From assembly GCA_045106475.1 (NCBI GenBank), contig JBGCEO010000068.1, forward strand, positions 5,067 through 69,066: 64,000 bases of DNA. Reading direction: 5' to 3'. Shown in pieces: positions 33,269-42,731 of this stretch. Positions within the stretch are counted from its first letter, which is position 1, and every line of letters begins with the position of its first letter. A program made the position numbers and the translations under genes. The notes below the pieces were generated by a model, which searched no databases, was not told where the DNA came from, and was given only the letters and a program-made list of their open reading frames with translations. Source of the DNA: Granulosicoccus sp045106475 (GTDB lineage: Bacteria > Pseudomonadota > Gammaproteobacteria > Granulosicoccales > Granulosicoccaceae).

Positions 33269-34810
33269 CTACCAGCTTCCGTTAGCCTTGAAGGTTTCCA
33301 GGCCTTTATGGAAGGCAGCCTGAATGTCATCATTCCAGTCACCACTTTGCTCAACCTGATCGAGCAGGTCCTGGTGGTTGCTACGAAAATGAGCGTGCAT
33401 GCTTTCTTCGAAGTCGACGATCTTGTTGACGTCAACATCATCCAGAAACCCTTCGTTTGCAGCATAAAGAGAAACGCCCATTTCTGAAATTGACAATGGC
33501 GCGTACTGCTTTTGCTTCATCAACTCGGTAACGCGTTGACCACGTTCCAACTGCTTACGGGTAGTTTCGTCCAAATCAGAGGCGAACTGGGCGAATGCAG
33601 CCAATTCACGATACTGAGCGAGTGCCAGACGAACGCCACCACCCAGTTTCTTGATGATTTTGGTTTGAGCAGCACCACCTACACGTGAAACGGACAGACC
33701 TGCGTTGATCGCTGGTCGGATACCCGCGTTGAACAAGTCGGTTTCGAGGAATATCTGACCATCGGTGATCGATATAACGTTTGTCGGTACGAAAGCAGAT
33801 ACGTCACCCGCTTGCGTTTCAATGATAGGCAAAGCAGTTAGTGAACCGGTCTTGCCTTTCACTTCACCGTTGGTGAATTTTTCTACGTAGTCGGCATTAA
33901 CGCGACAAGCTCGTTCCAGCAAACGTGAATGCAGATAGAAAACATCACCAGGATACGCTTCACGACCCGGTGGTCGACGCAGCAGCAACGATACCTGACG
34001 ATAAGCCCAGGCTTGTTTGGTGAGATCATCATAAACAATGAGTGCATCTTCGCCGCGATCAAGGAAGTACTCACCCATGGAACAACCCGAGTATGGTGCG
34101 ATGTACTGCATAGCGGCAGAATCAGCCGCGCCCGCTGCAACAACAATGGTGTTTTCCATTGCACCATGCTCTTCAAGCTTGGTTACAACGTTCGCAATAG
34201 TTGATTGCTTCTGACCGATAGCAACGTAAACACATTTGATACCCGTACCGGCCTGGTTGATGATTGCATCAACCGCTACAGCAGTCTTACCTGTCTGGCG
34301 GTCACCGATAATGAGTTCGCGCTGTCCGCGCCCTACCGGTACCATCGCATCGATCGCTTTCAGACCAGTCTGTACTGGCTGATCAACTGATTGACGTTCG
34401 ATTACACCCGGTGCAACTCGCTCGATAGGAGAAGTCAGCTTGGATTCAATCGGGCCTTTGCCATCAATAGGCTCACCCAGTGAGTTTACAACTCGACCCA
34501 GCAGTTCCGGACCTACAGGTACTTCCAGAATACGACCGGTACACTCTACTTTGTCGCCTTCTGAGAGCTCTTCGTAGTTACCCAGAACAACCGCACCAAC
34601 CGAATCACGCTCAAGGTTAAGCGCCAGGCCGTAAAGGTCGTTGTTAAACTTAATCATCTCACCTGACATGGCGTCTGTGAGACCGTGAATTCGCACGATA
34701 CCGTCGTTTAAACTAACAATGGTACCTTCCGTGCGAGCGTCCGCAGACGCTTCGAAATTGCCAATCCGCTGTTTTATCAGCTCGCTGATTTCGGATGGGT
34801 TCAGTTGCAT
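33269..34810 (-). CDS. atpA: ATP synthase F1 subunit alpha
   Basis: A 513-residue non-catalytic nucleotide-binding subunit. I use the ATG at 34810 (MQLNPSEISELIKQRI), preceded by AGAGGA, rather than the longer frame from 34843. The P-loop GDRQTGKT and the signature PAINAGLSVSRVGG are present. Standard length and operon position. Confidence 0.97.
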   Translation of the reverse strand: MQLNPSEISELIKQRIGNFEASADARTEGTIVSLNDGIVRIHGLTDAMSGEMIKFNNDLYGLALNLERDSVGAVVLGNYEELSEGDKVECTGRILEVPVGPELLGRVVNSLGEPIDGKGPIESKLTSPIERVAPGVIERQSVDQPVQTGLKAIDAMVPVGRGQRELIIGDRQTGKTAVAVDAIINQAGTGIKCVYVAIGQKQSTIANVVTKLEEHGAMENTIVVAAGAADSAAMQYIAPYSGCSMGEYFLDRGEDALIVYDDLTKQAWAYRQVSLLLRRPPGREAYPGDVFYLHSRLLERACRVNADYVEKFTNGEVKGKTGSLTALPIIETQAGDVSAFVPTNVISITDGQIFLETDLFNAGIRPAINAGLSVSRVGGAAQTKIIKKLGGGVRLALAQYRELAAFAQFASDLDETTRKQLERGQRVTELMKQKQYAPLSISEMGVSLYAANEGFLDDVDVNKIVDFEESMHAHFRSNHQDLLDQVEQSGDWNDDIQAAFHKGLETFKANGSW

Positions 34811-34909
34811 GACATCAATCCTCTGGAAACTGGTGTGCCACAACCAGAGCTAGCACTCTCGTTGTAACAAATTCTTTGCGGCAAACTTCACCGCTAAAGC
34901 AGCGCGTCA

Positions 34910-35446
34910 TCAATTGACGACAGCGCGCTCCATGTTCTCTACCCGCCCTTTGAGCGAGCCATCGATGACCAGATCACCGGCGCGTATAATCGCGCCCCCG
35001 ATCAGGTCTGTATCTACGACATTGACGATTCGAACCTTACGATCAAGCCGCTTTGACAGTGCATTTGTGATGCTGTCTCGCTGCTGATCGGTTAGCTCGA
35101 AAGCAGATGTAACCGTTGCTTCGATTTCGCCTTCCGCTTCGGCACGAAGAGATTCGTATATGCCAAAGATATCGGGCAACAACGCTACGCGATTGTTTTC
35201 CGACAGTAGACGTACAAAGTTACGGCTTTGATCATCCATTTCGTCACCGGCGACAGCTTCGATCATGCCGGCCCTGTCCTGATGCGTCAGGCCGGGAGCT
35301 TCCAGGCGTTGAGACATATCAGGATTGGTTACCAGTGCAGACCAGAAAGACAAACGGCCAGACCAGGCATCAAACTGACTGGTCTCTTGCGCCAGCTCGA
35401 AAACAGCTTTCGCATACGGCCGAGCCGCTGTGGTGAAGTCAGCCAT
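34910..35446 (-). CDS. atpH: ATP synthase F1 subunit delta
   Basis: A 178-residue peripheral-stalk subunit. The helical N-terminal domain (RPYAKAVFELAQETSQFDAWSGRLSFW) binds alpha; the C-terminal segment VNVVDTDLIGGAIIRAGDLVIDGSLKGRVENM is the family signature. It is one base from atpF and is followed by atpA. Confidence 0.95.
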   Translation of the reverse strand: MADFTTAARPYAKAVFELAQETSQFDAWSGRLSFWSALVTNPDMSQRLEAPGLTHQDRAGMIEAVAGDEMDDQSRNFVRLLSENNRVALLPDIFGIYESLRAEAEGEIEATVTSAFELTDQQRDSITNALSKRLDRKVRIVNVVDTDLIGGAIIRAGDLVIDGSLKGRVENMERAVVN

Positions 35447-35447
35447 A

Positions 35448-35918
35448 CTAGATCTGGCCTACCAGATCGTCGATAACCTTCGCATGCGAGTCTGCATTTA
35501 CCTCGGAACCGAGGATCTTGCGAGCACCGTCAACAGCAATGCTACCGACCTGCTTGCGTAACGCTTCGCGCGCACCAATGACTTCTTGCTCTATTTCAGA
35601 CTGAGCCGCCGCAACCAGTCGCTCACCTTCAGAGCGGGCAGTTGCCTTGGAGTCTTCAACAATTTCGTTACCACGCTTTTGCGCAGACGCTACGATTTCT
35701 GCTGCCTGTGCTTTCGCATCCTGCAACATCGTGGCGATTTCAGCCTCTGCCTCTTCACGTCGCTGCTCGCCTTGTTCGGCTGCTGCGAGGCTCTCCGCTA
35801 TCTTGGCCTGACGTTCGCGCAACGCACCCATGATGGGCGGCCACACGTACTTCATGCAGAAGATGACGAAGATCGCGAACGAGATGGCCTGACCAAGTAA
35901 TGTGAGATTCAGGTTCAC
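35448..35918 (-). CDS. atpF: ATP synthase Fo subunit b
   Basis: A 156-residue peripheral stalk subunit with one N-terminal membrane span (MNLNLTLLGQAISFAIFVIFCMKYVWPPI) and a long charged helical domain (QGEQRREEAEAEIATMLQDAKAQ). The start is a GTG at 35918. Only one b-type gene is present, so the stalk is a b2 homodimer. Confidence 0.96.
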   Translation of the reverse strand: MNLNLTLLGQAISFAIFVIFCMKYVWPPIMGALRERQAKIAESLAAAEQGEQRREEAEAEIATMLQDAKAQAAEIVASAQKRGNEIVEDSKATARSEGERLVAAAQSEIEQEVIGAREALRKQVGSIAVDGARKILGSEVNADSHAKVIDDLVGQI

Positions 35919-35973
35919 GTTTGCTCTCCAGTCTTAGGACCCTTAATAGGATTCAAGTCGATGATCCGGTTGA

Positions 35974-36231
35974 TTATCCGGCGACTTGACCAATGAAGGG
36001 GTTAGCGAATGTGAAGAACAAGCCGATACCAACACCGATCATGGGAACCGCATCAAGCAGGCCAGCAACGATGAACATCTTGACCTGCAGCATCGGTGTC
36101 ATCTCTGGCTGACGTGCAGCACCTTCCAGAAAACGACCACCCAGCAAACCGAAACCAATTGCGGTGCCCAGTGCGCCAAGACCAATCAACAAAGATACAG
36201 CGATAGCGGTTAGGCCAACTACAGTTTCCAT
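35974..36231 (-). CDS. atpE: ATP synthase Fo subunit c
   Basis: An 85-residue two-helix hairpin from the ATG at 36231, which has GGAG in the right place; a TTG twelve bases upstream is less likely. The polar loop reads R40-Q-P42. The ion-binding carboxylate is D60 in GLLDAVPMIGVG, as in proton-coupled enzymes; the Gln/Glu/Ser set of sodium-binding c rings is absent. The ring couples proton flow to rotation. Confidence 0.96.
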   Translation of the reverse strand: METVVGLTAIAVSLLIGLGALGTAIGFGLLGGRFLEGAARQPEMTPMLQVKMFIVAGLLDAVPMIGVGIGLFFTFANPFIGQVAG

Positions 36232-36327
36232 GACTAACTCCAAATATATAAACAGTTAAAAAACGATTAAAGATTAAATACAAAAATTAAGCACTACAAA
36301 ATCGGGAACAACAGATCGAACTAAACC

Positions 36328-37173
36328 CTAATGACTTTCGTGCGCCATGCTCATGTACACGATGGTCAACATCATGAAAATGAACGCCTGCAGCGTGATG
36401 ACGAGTATATGGAAGATCGCCCAAGGCACAGAAAGAACCCACTGCGCGTAAAACGGTAACAACGCGATCAGGATAAAGATAAGTTCGCCAGCGTACATGT
36501 TTCCGAACAGTCGCAGCGCCAGTGAGATTGGCTTGGCCAGCAAGGCAACACCTTCCAGCAGCAAATTAATGGGAACGAATATAATCTGAACCAACATGTT
36601 GGGGCTATTGAAGGGCTGGAAAGCCAGTTCCTTGAAAAAACCGCCAGCGCCTTTGATTTTGAAGCTGTAATAGATCATCAGGGCGAAGACAGAAAGTGAC
36701 ATGCCCAAGGTGACATTGACGTCAGTACTTGGTACGACTTTCATGTACGGGATACCGACTGCTTCTGTGATGCGCGGGATCAGATCCACTGGCACAAGAT
36801 CCATCAGGTTCATCAGGAAAACCCAGACAAAGATGGTTAGAGCCAGAGGTGCGACAACTTCACTCTTGCCGTGAAAGGTCTCTCGAACATTGCTGTCGAC
36901 AAACTCGACAATCAACTCGACAAAATTCTGCAAGCCTCCGGGTACGCCCGATGTTGCTTTCTCAGCCGCGCTTTTGAACAGCCAGATAAAAAGTGCGCCA
37001 AGGCCAATGGACCAGAACATGGAATCCAGGTGCAAAGCCCAGAAACCCATCGCCGCTGCTTCTTCAGCGCCATGAGCAATACTAAACCCGTTTTCCGGGT
37101 GAATGCCGACCACCAAATTTTGCAGGTGGTGACCTATGTATTCTGTCGTTGTCGGTGCGTGACTACTGGCCAT
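36328..37173 (-). CDS. atpB: ATP synthase Fo subunit a
   Basis: A 281-residue membrane subunit with five or six spans that forms the proton half-channels. The essential Arg lies in PISLALRLFGNMYAGELI; FLMNLMDLVPVDLIP and IYYSFKIKG are further family blocks. The ATG at 37173 is preceded by the atpI gene 61 bp upstream. Confidence 0.96.
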   Translation of the reverse strand: MASSHAPTTTEYIGHHLQNLVVGIHPENGFSIAHGAEEAAAMGFWALHLDSMFWSIGLGALFIWLFKSAAEKATSGVPGGLQNFVELIVEFVDSNVRETFHGKSEVVAPLALTIFVWVFLMNLMDLVPVDLIPRITEAVGIPYMKVVPSTDVNVTLGMSLSVFALMIYYSFKIKGAGGFFKELAFQPFNSPNMLVQIIFVPINLLLEGVALLAKPISLALRLFGNMYAGELIFILIALLPFYAQWVLSVPWAIFHILVITLQAFIFMMLTIVYMSMAHESH

Positions 37174-37234
37174 GATTTCAACGCTTAAGTCTGGACTGGA
37201 GCCTGTAACGGCTAGTGATATCTATAACTACAAT

Positions 37235-37642
37235 TTATTTACTAAAAAACTTTACTTTGGCGGCTTCCTGCCTGCCGATCACCAACGGCACTATCCAATT
37301 GAGCGTCTGTACTACTGTAAAACCTATGAACACTGCCGGTGCGTTCAAGGGTTTCAAATTGACAAACACCAACGTAAACATGCCTGCTGTAAGCAACATT
37401 TTGCCTGCAGCCCCTGCGTAAAAAGAGCGCACAATCAACCGTGCTGCTCTTGCCCCCCGATGCTTGAAGGCACGGAAAGCAAAATAACAATTTGGCAACA
37501 CAACTATCATGCCACCCAGGAAAGCAGCTAACGCCGCTCCCTCATTCCAAAAAAACCCCGCTAGCCCCACTAATACTGCTCCAAGCATCTGCCAGATCAG
37601 CAGGAGCTTGATGACGCGCAAACGCTGTTCAGCATGTCGCAT
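37235..37642 (-). CDS. atpI: ATP synthase assembly protein I
   Basis: A 135-residue protein with four hydrophobic segments, beginning MRHAEQRLRVIKLLLIWQMLGAVLVG. The pattern LGGMIVVLPNCYFAFRAF matches AtpI, a c-ring assembly or Mg2+-uptake accessory that commonly heads proteobacterial atp operons. Sequence conservation in this family is low, so the call rests on topology and on its position directly upstream of atpB. Confidence 0.88.
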   Translation of the reverse strand: MRHAEQRLRVIKLLLIWQMLGAVLVGLAGFFWNEGAALAAFLGGMIVVLPNCYFAFRAFKHRGARAARLIVRSFYAGAAGKMLLTAGMFTLVFVNLKPLNAPAVFIGFTVVQTLNWIVPLVIGRQEAAKVKFFSK

Positions 37643-37804
37643 GACAACGCCCTGGAGTATTAAGCAGTAGAAAATGGCTAAGCACAGCCATTAGTCCGGC
37701 TTTGAACGGCGGAAGTATAGCAGCGTTTTTTATCTCTTAGCGCTTCTACAATTAAATAATAATCATAGGCTTTGTTCCGGCTACCCGGCACCACTTATCA
37801 GTTT

Positions 37805-38869
37805 CTATTTGATATGAGCCAGGATGCCCTGCAACTCGGCTACTGATGAGTAGTTTATTTCCAGTTTACCGGCACCTGTTGGCTTGTGCTGTATGCGAAC
37901 TGCGGCGCCCAGCGTATCTCCAAGCTTCTTGCTCAAACGCTCTATATCAGGATCCGCCATTGTCGATCCGGCATTCTTCGCCGGCTCATTGCCATCTTCA
38001 TCGAGGCTGCGCACCAGTTTTTCCACGGCCCGCACTGTCAAGCCCTGCTTGACGATTCTCTGAGCCAATTCATGCTGACGCGATACAGGTGCACCCAGCA
38101 GCGCTCGCGCATGACCCATTTCCAGTTCGCCCTTGTCCACCAGCACTTTCACTTCCGCGTGCAGCTCCAGCAAACGCATCAGGTTGGTTACAGATGCCCG
38201 GGATCGGCCAACCGACTCAGCCACCGCCTTGTGGGTCATGCCAAACTCATCGCACAACCTTTCGAATGCTGCAGCTTCCTCCAGGGGGTTAAGATCTTTG
38301 CGCTGAATATTCTCTATGATGGAGACCGCAGCGACTGATTTGTCTTCCATTTCACGAATAATCGCAGGAACTTCTGAAAATCCTGCCAGCTGCGCAGCTC
38401 GCCAACGGCGCTCGCCCGCCACCAGCTCATAGGCGTCCCCGAATGGGCGGACGATAATTGGCTGGATCATACCCTCAGCCTTTAGCGAGTCTGCCAGTTC
38501 CTGCAACAGCTCCTGATCGAACAATCGTCTGGGCTGGTAGGTACCCCGGCGAATCTGATCAACGCCAATAATGCGCAAACGATCAGACGCTACGCCGCGA
38601 GCAGCCGGATCACTCTCCGGCTCTTCCGGGCTGGTGGCTGGTGGAGCGGTGTTTACATCGATACTGGACACTTCACGAAGCACGGGCCGGGCATTGCCGG
38701 GACGGGTTTCTGTCGGTTGTGAGCCTGTCTGTGCACCGCTATCAGCAGATGCTGCGTCGGCGGCTACGTCTTCCGAGGGTTTGTCAGCGCTTGAAGCACT
38801 CGTTGCCCGTTCTCTGGACGCACCACCAAGCAGCGCATCAAGATTTCGGCCCATACGTTTTTTAGCCAT
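37805..38869 (-). CDS. parB: Chromosome-partitioning protein ParB
   Basis: A 354-residue CTPase/DNA-binding protein. A variable Ala/Ser/Pro-rich N-terminus follows MAKKRMGRNLDALLGG. The core has box I RRGTYQPRRLFDQELLQELADSLKAEGMIQPIIV, the GERRWRAAQLAG motif and a helix-turn-helix near MTHKAVAESVGRSRASVTNLMRLL. The C-terminal dimerisation region ends INYSSVAELQGILAHIK. It binds parS and loads onto DNA near the origin. Its start overlaps the parA stop by eight bases. Two parS-like sites lie in recF about 14 kb away. Confidence 0.96.
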   Translation of the reverse strand: MAKKRMGRNLDALLGGASRERATSASSADKPSEDVAADAASADSGAQTGSQPTETRPGNARPVLREVSSIDVNTAPPATSPEEPESDPAARGVASDRLRIIGVDQIRRGTYQPRRLFDQELLQELADSLKAEGMIQPIIVRPFGDAYELVAGERRWRAAQLAGFSEVPAIIREMEDKSVAAVSIIENIQRKDLNPLEEAAAFERLCDEFGMTHKAVAESVGRSRASVTNLMRLLELHAEVKVLVDKGELEMGHARALLGAPVSRQHELAQRIVKQGLTVRAVEKLVRSLDEDGNEPAKNAGSTMADPDIERLSKKLGDTLGAAVRIQHKPTGAGKLEINYSSVAELQGILAHIK

Positions 38870-39728
38870 CGACAGATTCTACGTCGGGCGTCTCAGACGC
38901 CGTTGTGGATGATGTTGGCGCAGGTTCAGCTGCGCTTTGCAAATTAGCAGCAGGTCGGTCATCACGCGCTCTTCTTCGCAGTATTTCACCGGCCAGAGCC
39001 AGATAGGCCAAGGCGCCTCTTGATGTTCGGTCGTACTGCATAATCGAGACACCATGACTCGGTGCTTCTGCCAGACGAACATTACGAGGGACCACAGTAC
39101 GAAAAACCTGCTCTCCAAAATGCTCTATAAGCTGTGACGATACCTCTACACCCAGTTTGTTGCGGCCATCGTACATGGTGCGCAGCAAGCCTTCTATGGC
39201 TAAGTCCGGGTTAACGCTTTCGCGAACCCCTTCTATGGTTTCAAGCAGTGCTGACAGACCTTCAAGAGCATAGTATTCGCATTGAATCGGCACCAGCACA
39301 CTATCAGCTGCCACAAAAGCGTTTAATGTCAGGATGTTGAGCGATGGTGGGCAATCAATCAGCATATAGTCGTAGTCAGACTTAACCTTCTGCAATGCCA
39401 GGTGCAATCGTTGCTCTCGCTGCTCCATGGTCATCAGCTCAACCTCTGCTGCCGTCAAATCAGCCGTCGCCGGCAACACATCGCAGCCGTTTTCGGGTGA
39501 CTTTTGGCACGCATCGACCACGGGCATATCTTCCACCAGCACGTCAAATACGGTGTCTTCCACATCGTATTTGTCGATGCCGCACCCCATGGTTGCGTTA
39601 CCTTGTGGATCCAGGTCAATCAGTAAAACCCGCTTTTGCATACTCGCCAGGGCTGCCGCCAAATTGACGGTGGTGGTGGTCTTACCGACTCCACCCTTCT
39701 GATTGGCGATAGCTATTATGCGACTCAT
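38862..39728 (-). CDS. parA: Chromosome-partitioning ATPase ParA (Soj)
   Basis: A 288-residue Walker-type ATPase. I take the ATG at 39728 because it gives MSRIIAIANQKGGVGKTTTTVNLA, the canonical start with deviant Walker A KGGVGKTT; the frame back to 39767 is extra. Also present: LLIDLDPQGNATMG and YMLIDCPPSLNILT. It positions ParB-parS complexes and segregates new origins. Located with parB between the atp operon and rsmG-mnmG, as is usual in gammaproteobacteria. Confidence 0.96.
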   Translation of the reverse strand: MSRIIAIANQKGGVGKTTTTVNLAAALASMQKRVLLIDLDPQGNATMGCGIDKYDVEDTVFDVLVEDMPVVDACQKSPENGCDVLPATADLTAAEVELMTMEQREQRLHLALQKVKSDYDYMLIDCPPSLNILTLNAFVAADSVLVPIQCEYYALEGLSALLETIEGVRESVNPDLAIEGLLRTMYDGRNKLGVEVSSQLIEHFGEQVFRTVVPRNVRLAEAPSHGVSIMQYDRTSRGALAYLALAGEILRRRARDDRPAANLQSAAEPAPTSSTTASETPDVESVDG

Positions 39729-39742
39729 GGGAGAAGTGTAAT

Positions 39743-40423
39743 CTATAACGGCTCTGATCGGCGACACAGTGCTACATGCCGTGCCGATTCTGTGTTCGGT
39801 ACATCGACTTTCACCAACTGCTGTAGCACAAACGGCTCAGGTAACGCATCCGGCAACCGCTCTGCCAGGCCCAACATGATCGCCACAAGGCCATTTTTCG
39901 CACATAAAGGCTCAGCAATGCGTAAAAAATCTACTGGCGCGGTGAACGCTCGGGAGGTTACAAATCTGGCCTGAGCGTTCACATCTTCGATCCGTTTTTG
40001 CTCAATCTGTACATTTGCCAAACCCAATTCGAGCAGGGCTTGCTGCTGAAACCGGGCTTTCTTGCCATTAGATTCTACCGATTTAAACGAGAGTTCCGGG
40101 TGTACGATTGCCAGGGGCAACACAGGCAAACCTGCCCCCGTTCCAATATCCAGCACATCCGTACGATCAGACACATCGGCAGGATTAGTTGCGGCACCGG
40201 GTAACCAAGGGCTAAGCACGAGACTATCAAGTAAATGGCGGGTCACCATTTCCTGAGGATCGCGCACGGCCGTCAGGTTGTACACACGGTTCCATTTAGC
40301 CAGCAGACCAACAAAACCCAACAATTGCCCTCGGGTACTTTGATCGATGCCGGCCAGACCCATCGCGGCGAGCGCATCCAGACCGCGATCCAGTTGATCT
40401 TTAAGTGACTGACTCACGCTCAT
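39743..40423 (-). CDS. rsmG: 16S rRNA (guanine527-N7)-methyltransferase
   Basis: A 226-residue SAM-dependent methyltransferase that modifies G527 of 16S rRNA. The signature WNRVYNLTAVRDPQEMVTRHLLDSL and the SAM site VLDIGTGAGLPVLPLAIVHP are clear, with VTSRAFTAP further on. It is 14 bp upstream of parA and 30 bp downstream of mnmG, in one strand-coherent cluster. Confidence 0.95.
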   Translation of the reverse strand: MSVSQSLKDQLDRGLDALAAMGLAGIDQSTRGQLLGFVGLLAKWNRVYNLTAVRDPQEMVTRHLLDSLVLSPWLPGAATNPADVSDRTDVLDIGTGAGLPVLPLAIVHPELSFKSVESNGKKARFQQQALLELGLANVQIEQKRIEDVNAQARFVTSRAFTAPVDFLRIAEPLCAKNGLVAIMLGLAERLPDALPEPFVLQQLVKVDVPNTESARHVALCRRSEPL

Positions 40424-40453
40424 AGTCTGAAATACTGCCTGGCTTAGGTCGAA

Positions 40454-42364
40454 TCAGGCGCTCATCTTGTAGTCATGTTTTTTCAGGTGCACCAGCAACA
40501 GCGATATGGCTGCCGGTGTGACGCCTGAAATACGGGCAGCCTGAGCAATAGTTTCCGGACGGTGTTCGGTGAATTTTTGCTTTACTTCATTTGATAAGCC
40601 GGTTACATCAGCATAATCGAGGGAGTCGGGCAGGCTGATCTCCTGCTGAGTCAGAGTCTTGTCTATATCTGCCTGCTGCCGATCAAGATAGCCTGCATAT
40701 TTGCCTTGTATCTCTACCTGCTCTACAACCTGAGCTGGCATGGTTTCATCTGTTGGCAACACAATATCGAGAAGCTGCTGCAACTTGATTTCAGGCATCT
40801 TGAGCAATTCAGTCAATCGACGTTCGCGCGCAAAGCTCATGCCCGTTGCATCTGCCAGGGCTTGAGCCTGTGATGTGTTCGGCCTGATGAACAAGGTATC
40901 GATACGATTCTTTAAAGTATCGATGGCATCAGATTTGGCACAAAACGCACCCCAGCGATGCTCATCAATCAGCCCCATTTCGCGCCCCTCAGCGGTCAAG
41001 CGAAGATCTGCATTGTCCTCGCGCAGTTTCAGCCTGTATTCAGCTCGACTGGTGAACATGCGATAAGGCTCTCGCGTACCACGGGTAATGAGATCATCGA
41101 TCAGTACTCCGATGTAGGCTTCATCACGACGCGGTGTCCAGGGCTCCAGCCCATTGACTTGACGAGCAGCGTTTAAGCCCGCAATCAAGCCTTGGGCTGC
41201 AGCTTCTTCGTAACCCGTTGTACCGTTGATCTGCCCGGCGAAAAACAGGCCACCTACGCTTTTAGTTTCCAGCGATGCACGTAAACCACGAGGGTCAAAA
41301 TAGTCGTACTCGATCGCATAGCCTGGACGTGTGATGTGCGCATCTTCAAATCCACGGATCGATTGAACGTAATCAATTTGAACATCGAAAGGCAAACTGG
41401 TTGATATCCCGTTGGGATAGATCTCATGAGTGCTGAGACCTTCTGGTTCTATAAATATCTGATGCGAATCCTTGTCGGCAAAGCGCACTACCTTGTCTTC
41501 AATGGATGGACAATATCTCGGGCCTACGCCCTCTATGTCACCTGAAAACAGCGGCGAGCGGTGCAATGCGTTGCGGATGATGTCATGCGTGCGGGCATTG
41601 GTTTCTGTGATGTGGCAGTTCACCTGTTGCGGGTGATCTGCCTCTGTCCCCATATAAGAGAATACTGGTCTAGGTTGATCGCCCGGCTGAGCTTTTAGCG
41701 TGCTGTAATTGATGCTTCGCCCGTCTATACGTGGTGGTGTTCCCGTTTTAAGGCGACCGGTTTCGAACGGCATTTCGCGCAGTTTTTCAGCAAGCGTCGT
41801 TGCTGGAGGGTCTCCTGCTCTACCTGCCGACTGATTTGCCTCGCCAACATGAATCTTGCCAGCGAGAAAAGTGCCCACCGTTAACACCACAGTCTTGGCG
41901 GTGAATCGCACTCCTAGTTGTGTTACTACACCACGAACCTCAGCCTCCACGGATCCCGGTGTAGACACGTTACTAAGAATCAGATCATCCACCGCTTGCT
42001 GAAACAAAGTGAGATTAGGCTGATTTTCAAGTATTGATCGAATGGCGCAACGATATAGCTGACGATCTGCCTGGGCTCGCGTCGCTCTAACAGCAGGGCC
42101 CTTTCTCGAATTCAAGGTTCTAAAGTGGATACCTGCCTGGTCAGCGGCCACGCCCATGGCACCGCCCAGGGCATCGATCTCCTTAACCAGGTGGCCTTTA
42201 CCTATTCCGCCTATGGCTGGGTTACAGCTCATCTGGCCCAAGGTATCAATATTGTGAGTCAGTAAAAGCGTACTGGCACCCGTACGCGCAGCTGCCAACG
42301 CGGCTTCAGTGCCTGCATGGCCACCACCGACAACAATTACATCAAAGACTGTTGGGAACTGCAT
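40454..42364 (-). CDS. mnmG: tRNA uridine-5-carboxymethylaminomethyl modification enzyme MnmG
   Basis: A 636-residue FAD enzyme that works with MnmE to add the cmnm5 group at the wobble uridine of several tRNAs. The FAD site VIVVGGGHAGTEAALAAARTG, CNPAIGGIGKGHLVKEIDALGG and the C-terminal ISGVTPAAISLLLVHLKKH are diagnostic. It is the upstream gene of mnmG-rsmG-parA-parB. Its usual partner mnmE is ~2.2 kb away, beyond an ABC exporter gene. Confidence 0.97.
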   Translation of the reverse strand: MQFPTVFDVIVVGGGHAGTEAALAAARTGASTLLLTHNIDTLGQMSCNPAIGGIGKGHLVKEIDALGGAMGVAADQAGIHFRTLNSRKGPAVRATRAQADRQLYRCAIRSILENQPNLTLFQQAVDDLILSNVSTPGSVEAEVRGVVTQLGVRFTAKTVVLTVGTFLAGKIHVGEANQSAGRAGDPPATTLAEKLREMPFETGRLKTGTPPRIDGRSINYSTLKAQPGDQPRPVFSYMGTEADHPQQVNCHITETNARTHDIIRNALHRSPLFSGDIEGVGPRYCPSIEDKVVRFADKDSHQIFIEPEGLSTHEIYPNGISTSLPFDVQIDYVQSIRGFEDAHITRPGYAIEYDYFDPRGLRASLETKSVGGLFFAGQINGTTGYEEAAAQGLIAGLNAARQVNGLEPWTPRRDEAYIGVLIDDLITRGTREPYRMFTSRAEYRLKLREDNADLRLTAEGREMGLIDEHRWGAFCAKSDAIDTLKNRIDTLFIRPNTSQAQALADATGMSFARERRLTELLKMPEIKLQQLLDIVLPTDETMPAQVVEQVEIQGKYAGYLDRQQADIDKTLTQQEISLPDSLDYADVTGLSNEVKQKFTEHRPETIAQAARISGVTPAAISLLLVHLKKHDYKMSA

Positions 42365-42731
42365 GTTCTGCGCTCACACACTACTGACCCACCAGTATAA
42401 GGGCGTTGACAGGTTTTTTCAGTGCCGTGTATCCGATATAAGAGATTTCGGAGTGAGGCCTTCTTATCGCCGAATCCTAGCGCTAACAAGGCATTACATG
42501 AGAGGTGCCTTGCGAAACTCGCGGGACAGACAAACCTTCGCCGCACTTATGTTAATAAGCCGTATTCGTTAAATATCGATCTATGAAAACGATGATGAAA
42601 ACAGTCACGCGTGACCCGCAGCGCTAAGAGACCGTTAAAAGCTACATTCAAAGCCACTATGCTTTGAAGAGCACGGAAAAGAGCGTGTAGCAACTGCCCC
42701 GCCGATAGCAAAAAATCACGCATAATATGGC
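42365..42731. other. Divergent intergenic region between mnmG and the ABC exporter
   Basis: This 367-bp spacer separates divergent genes. I see no ORF with family sequence, no tRNA and no strong DnaA-box cluster. A TATACT-like -10 for mnmG may lie on the minus strand near 42395, and TAATAT near 42724 is very close to the exporter ATG. Neither is well supported. Confidence 0.35.
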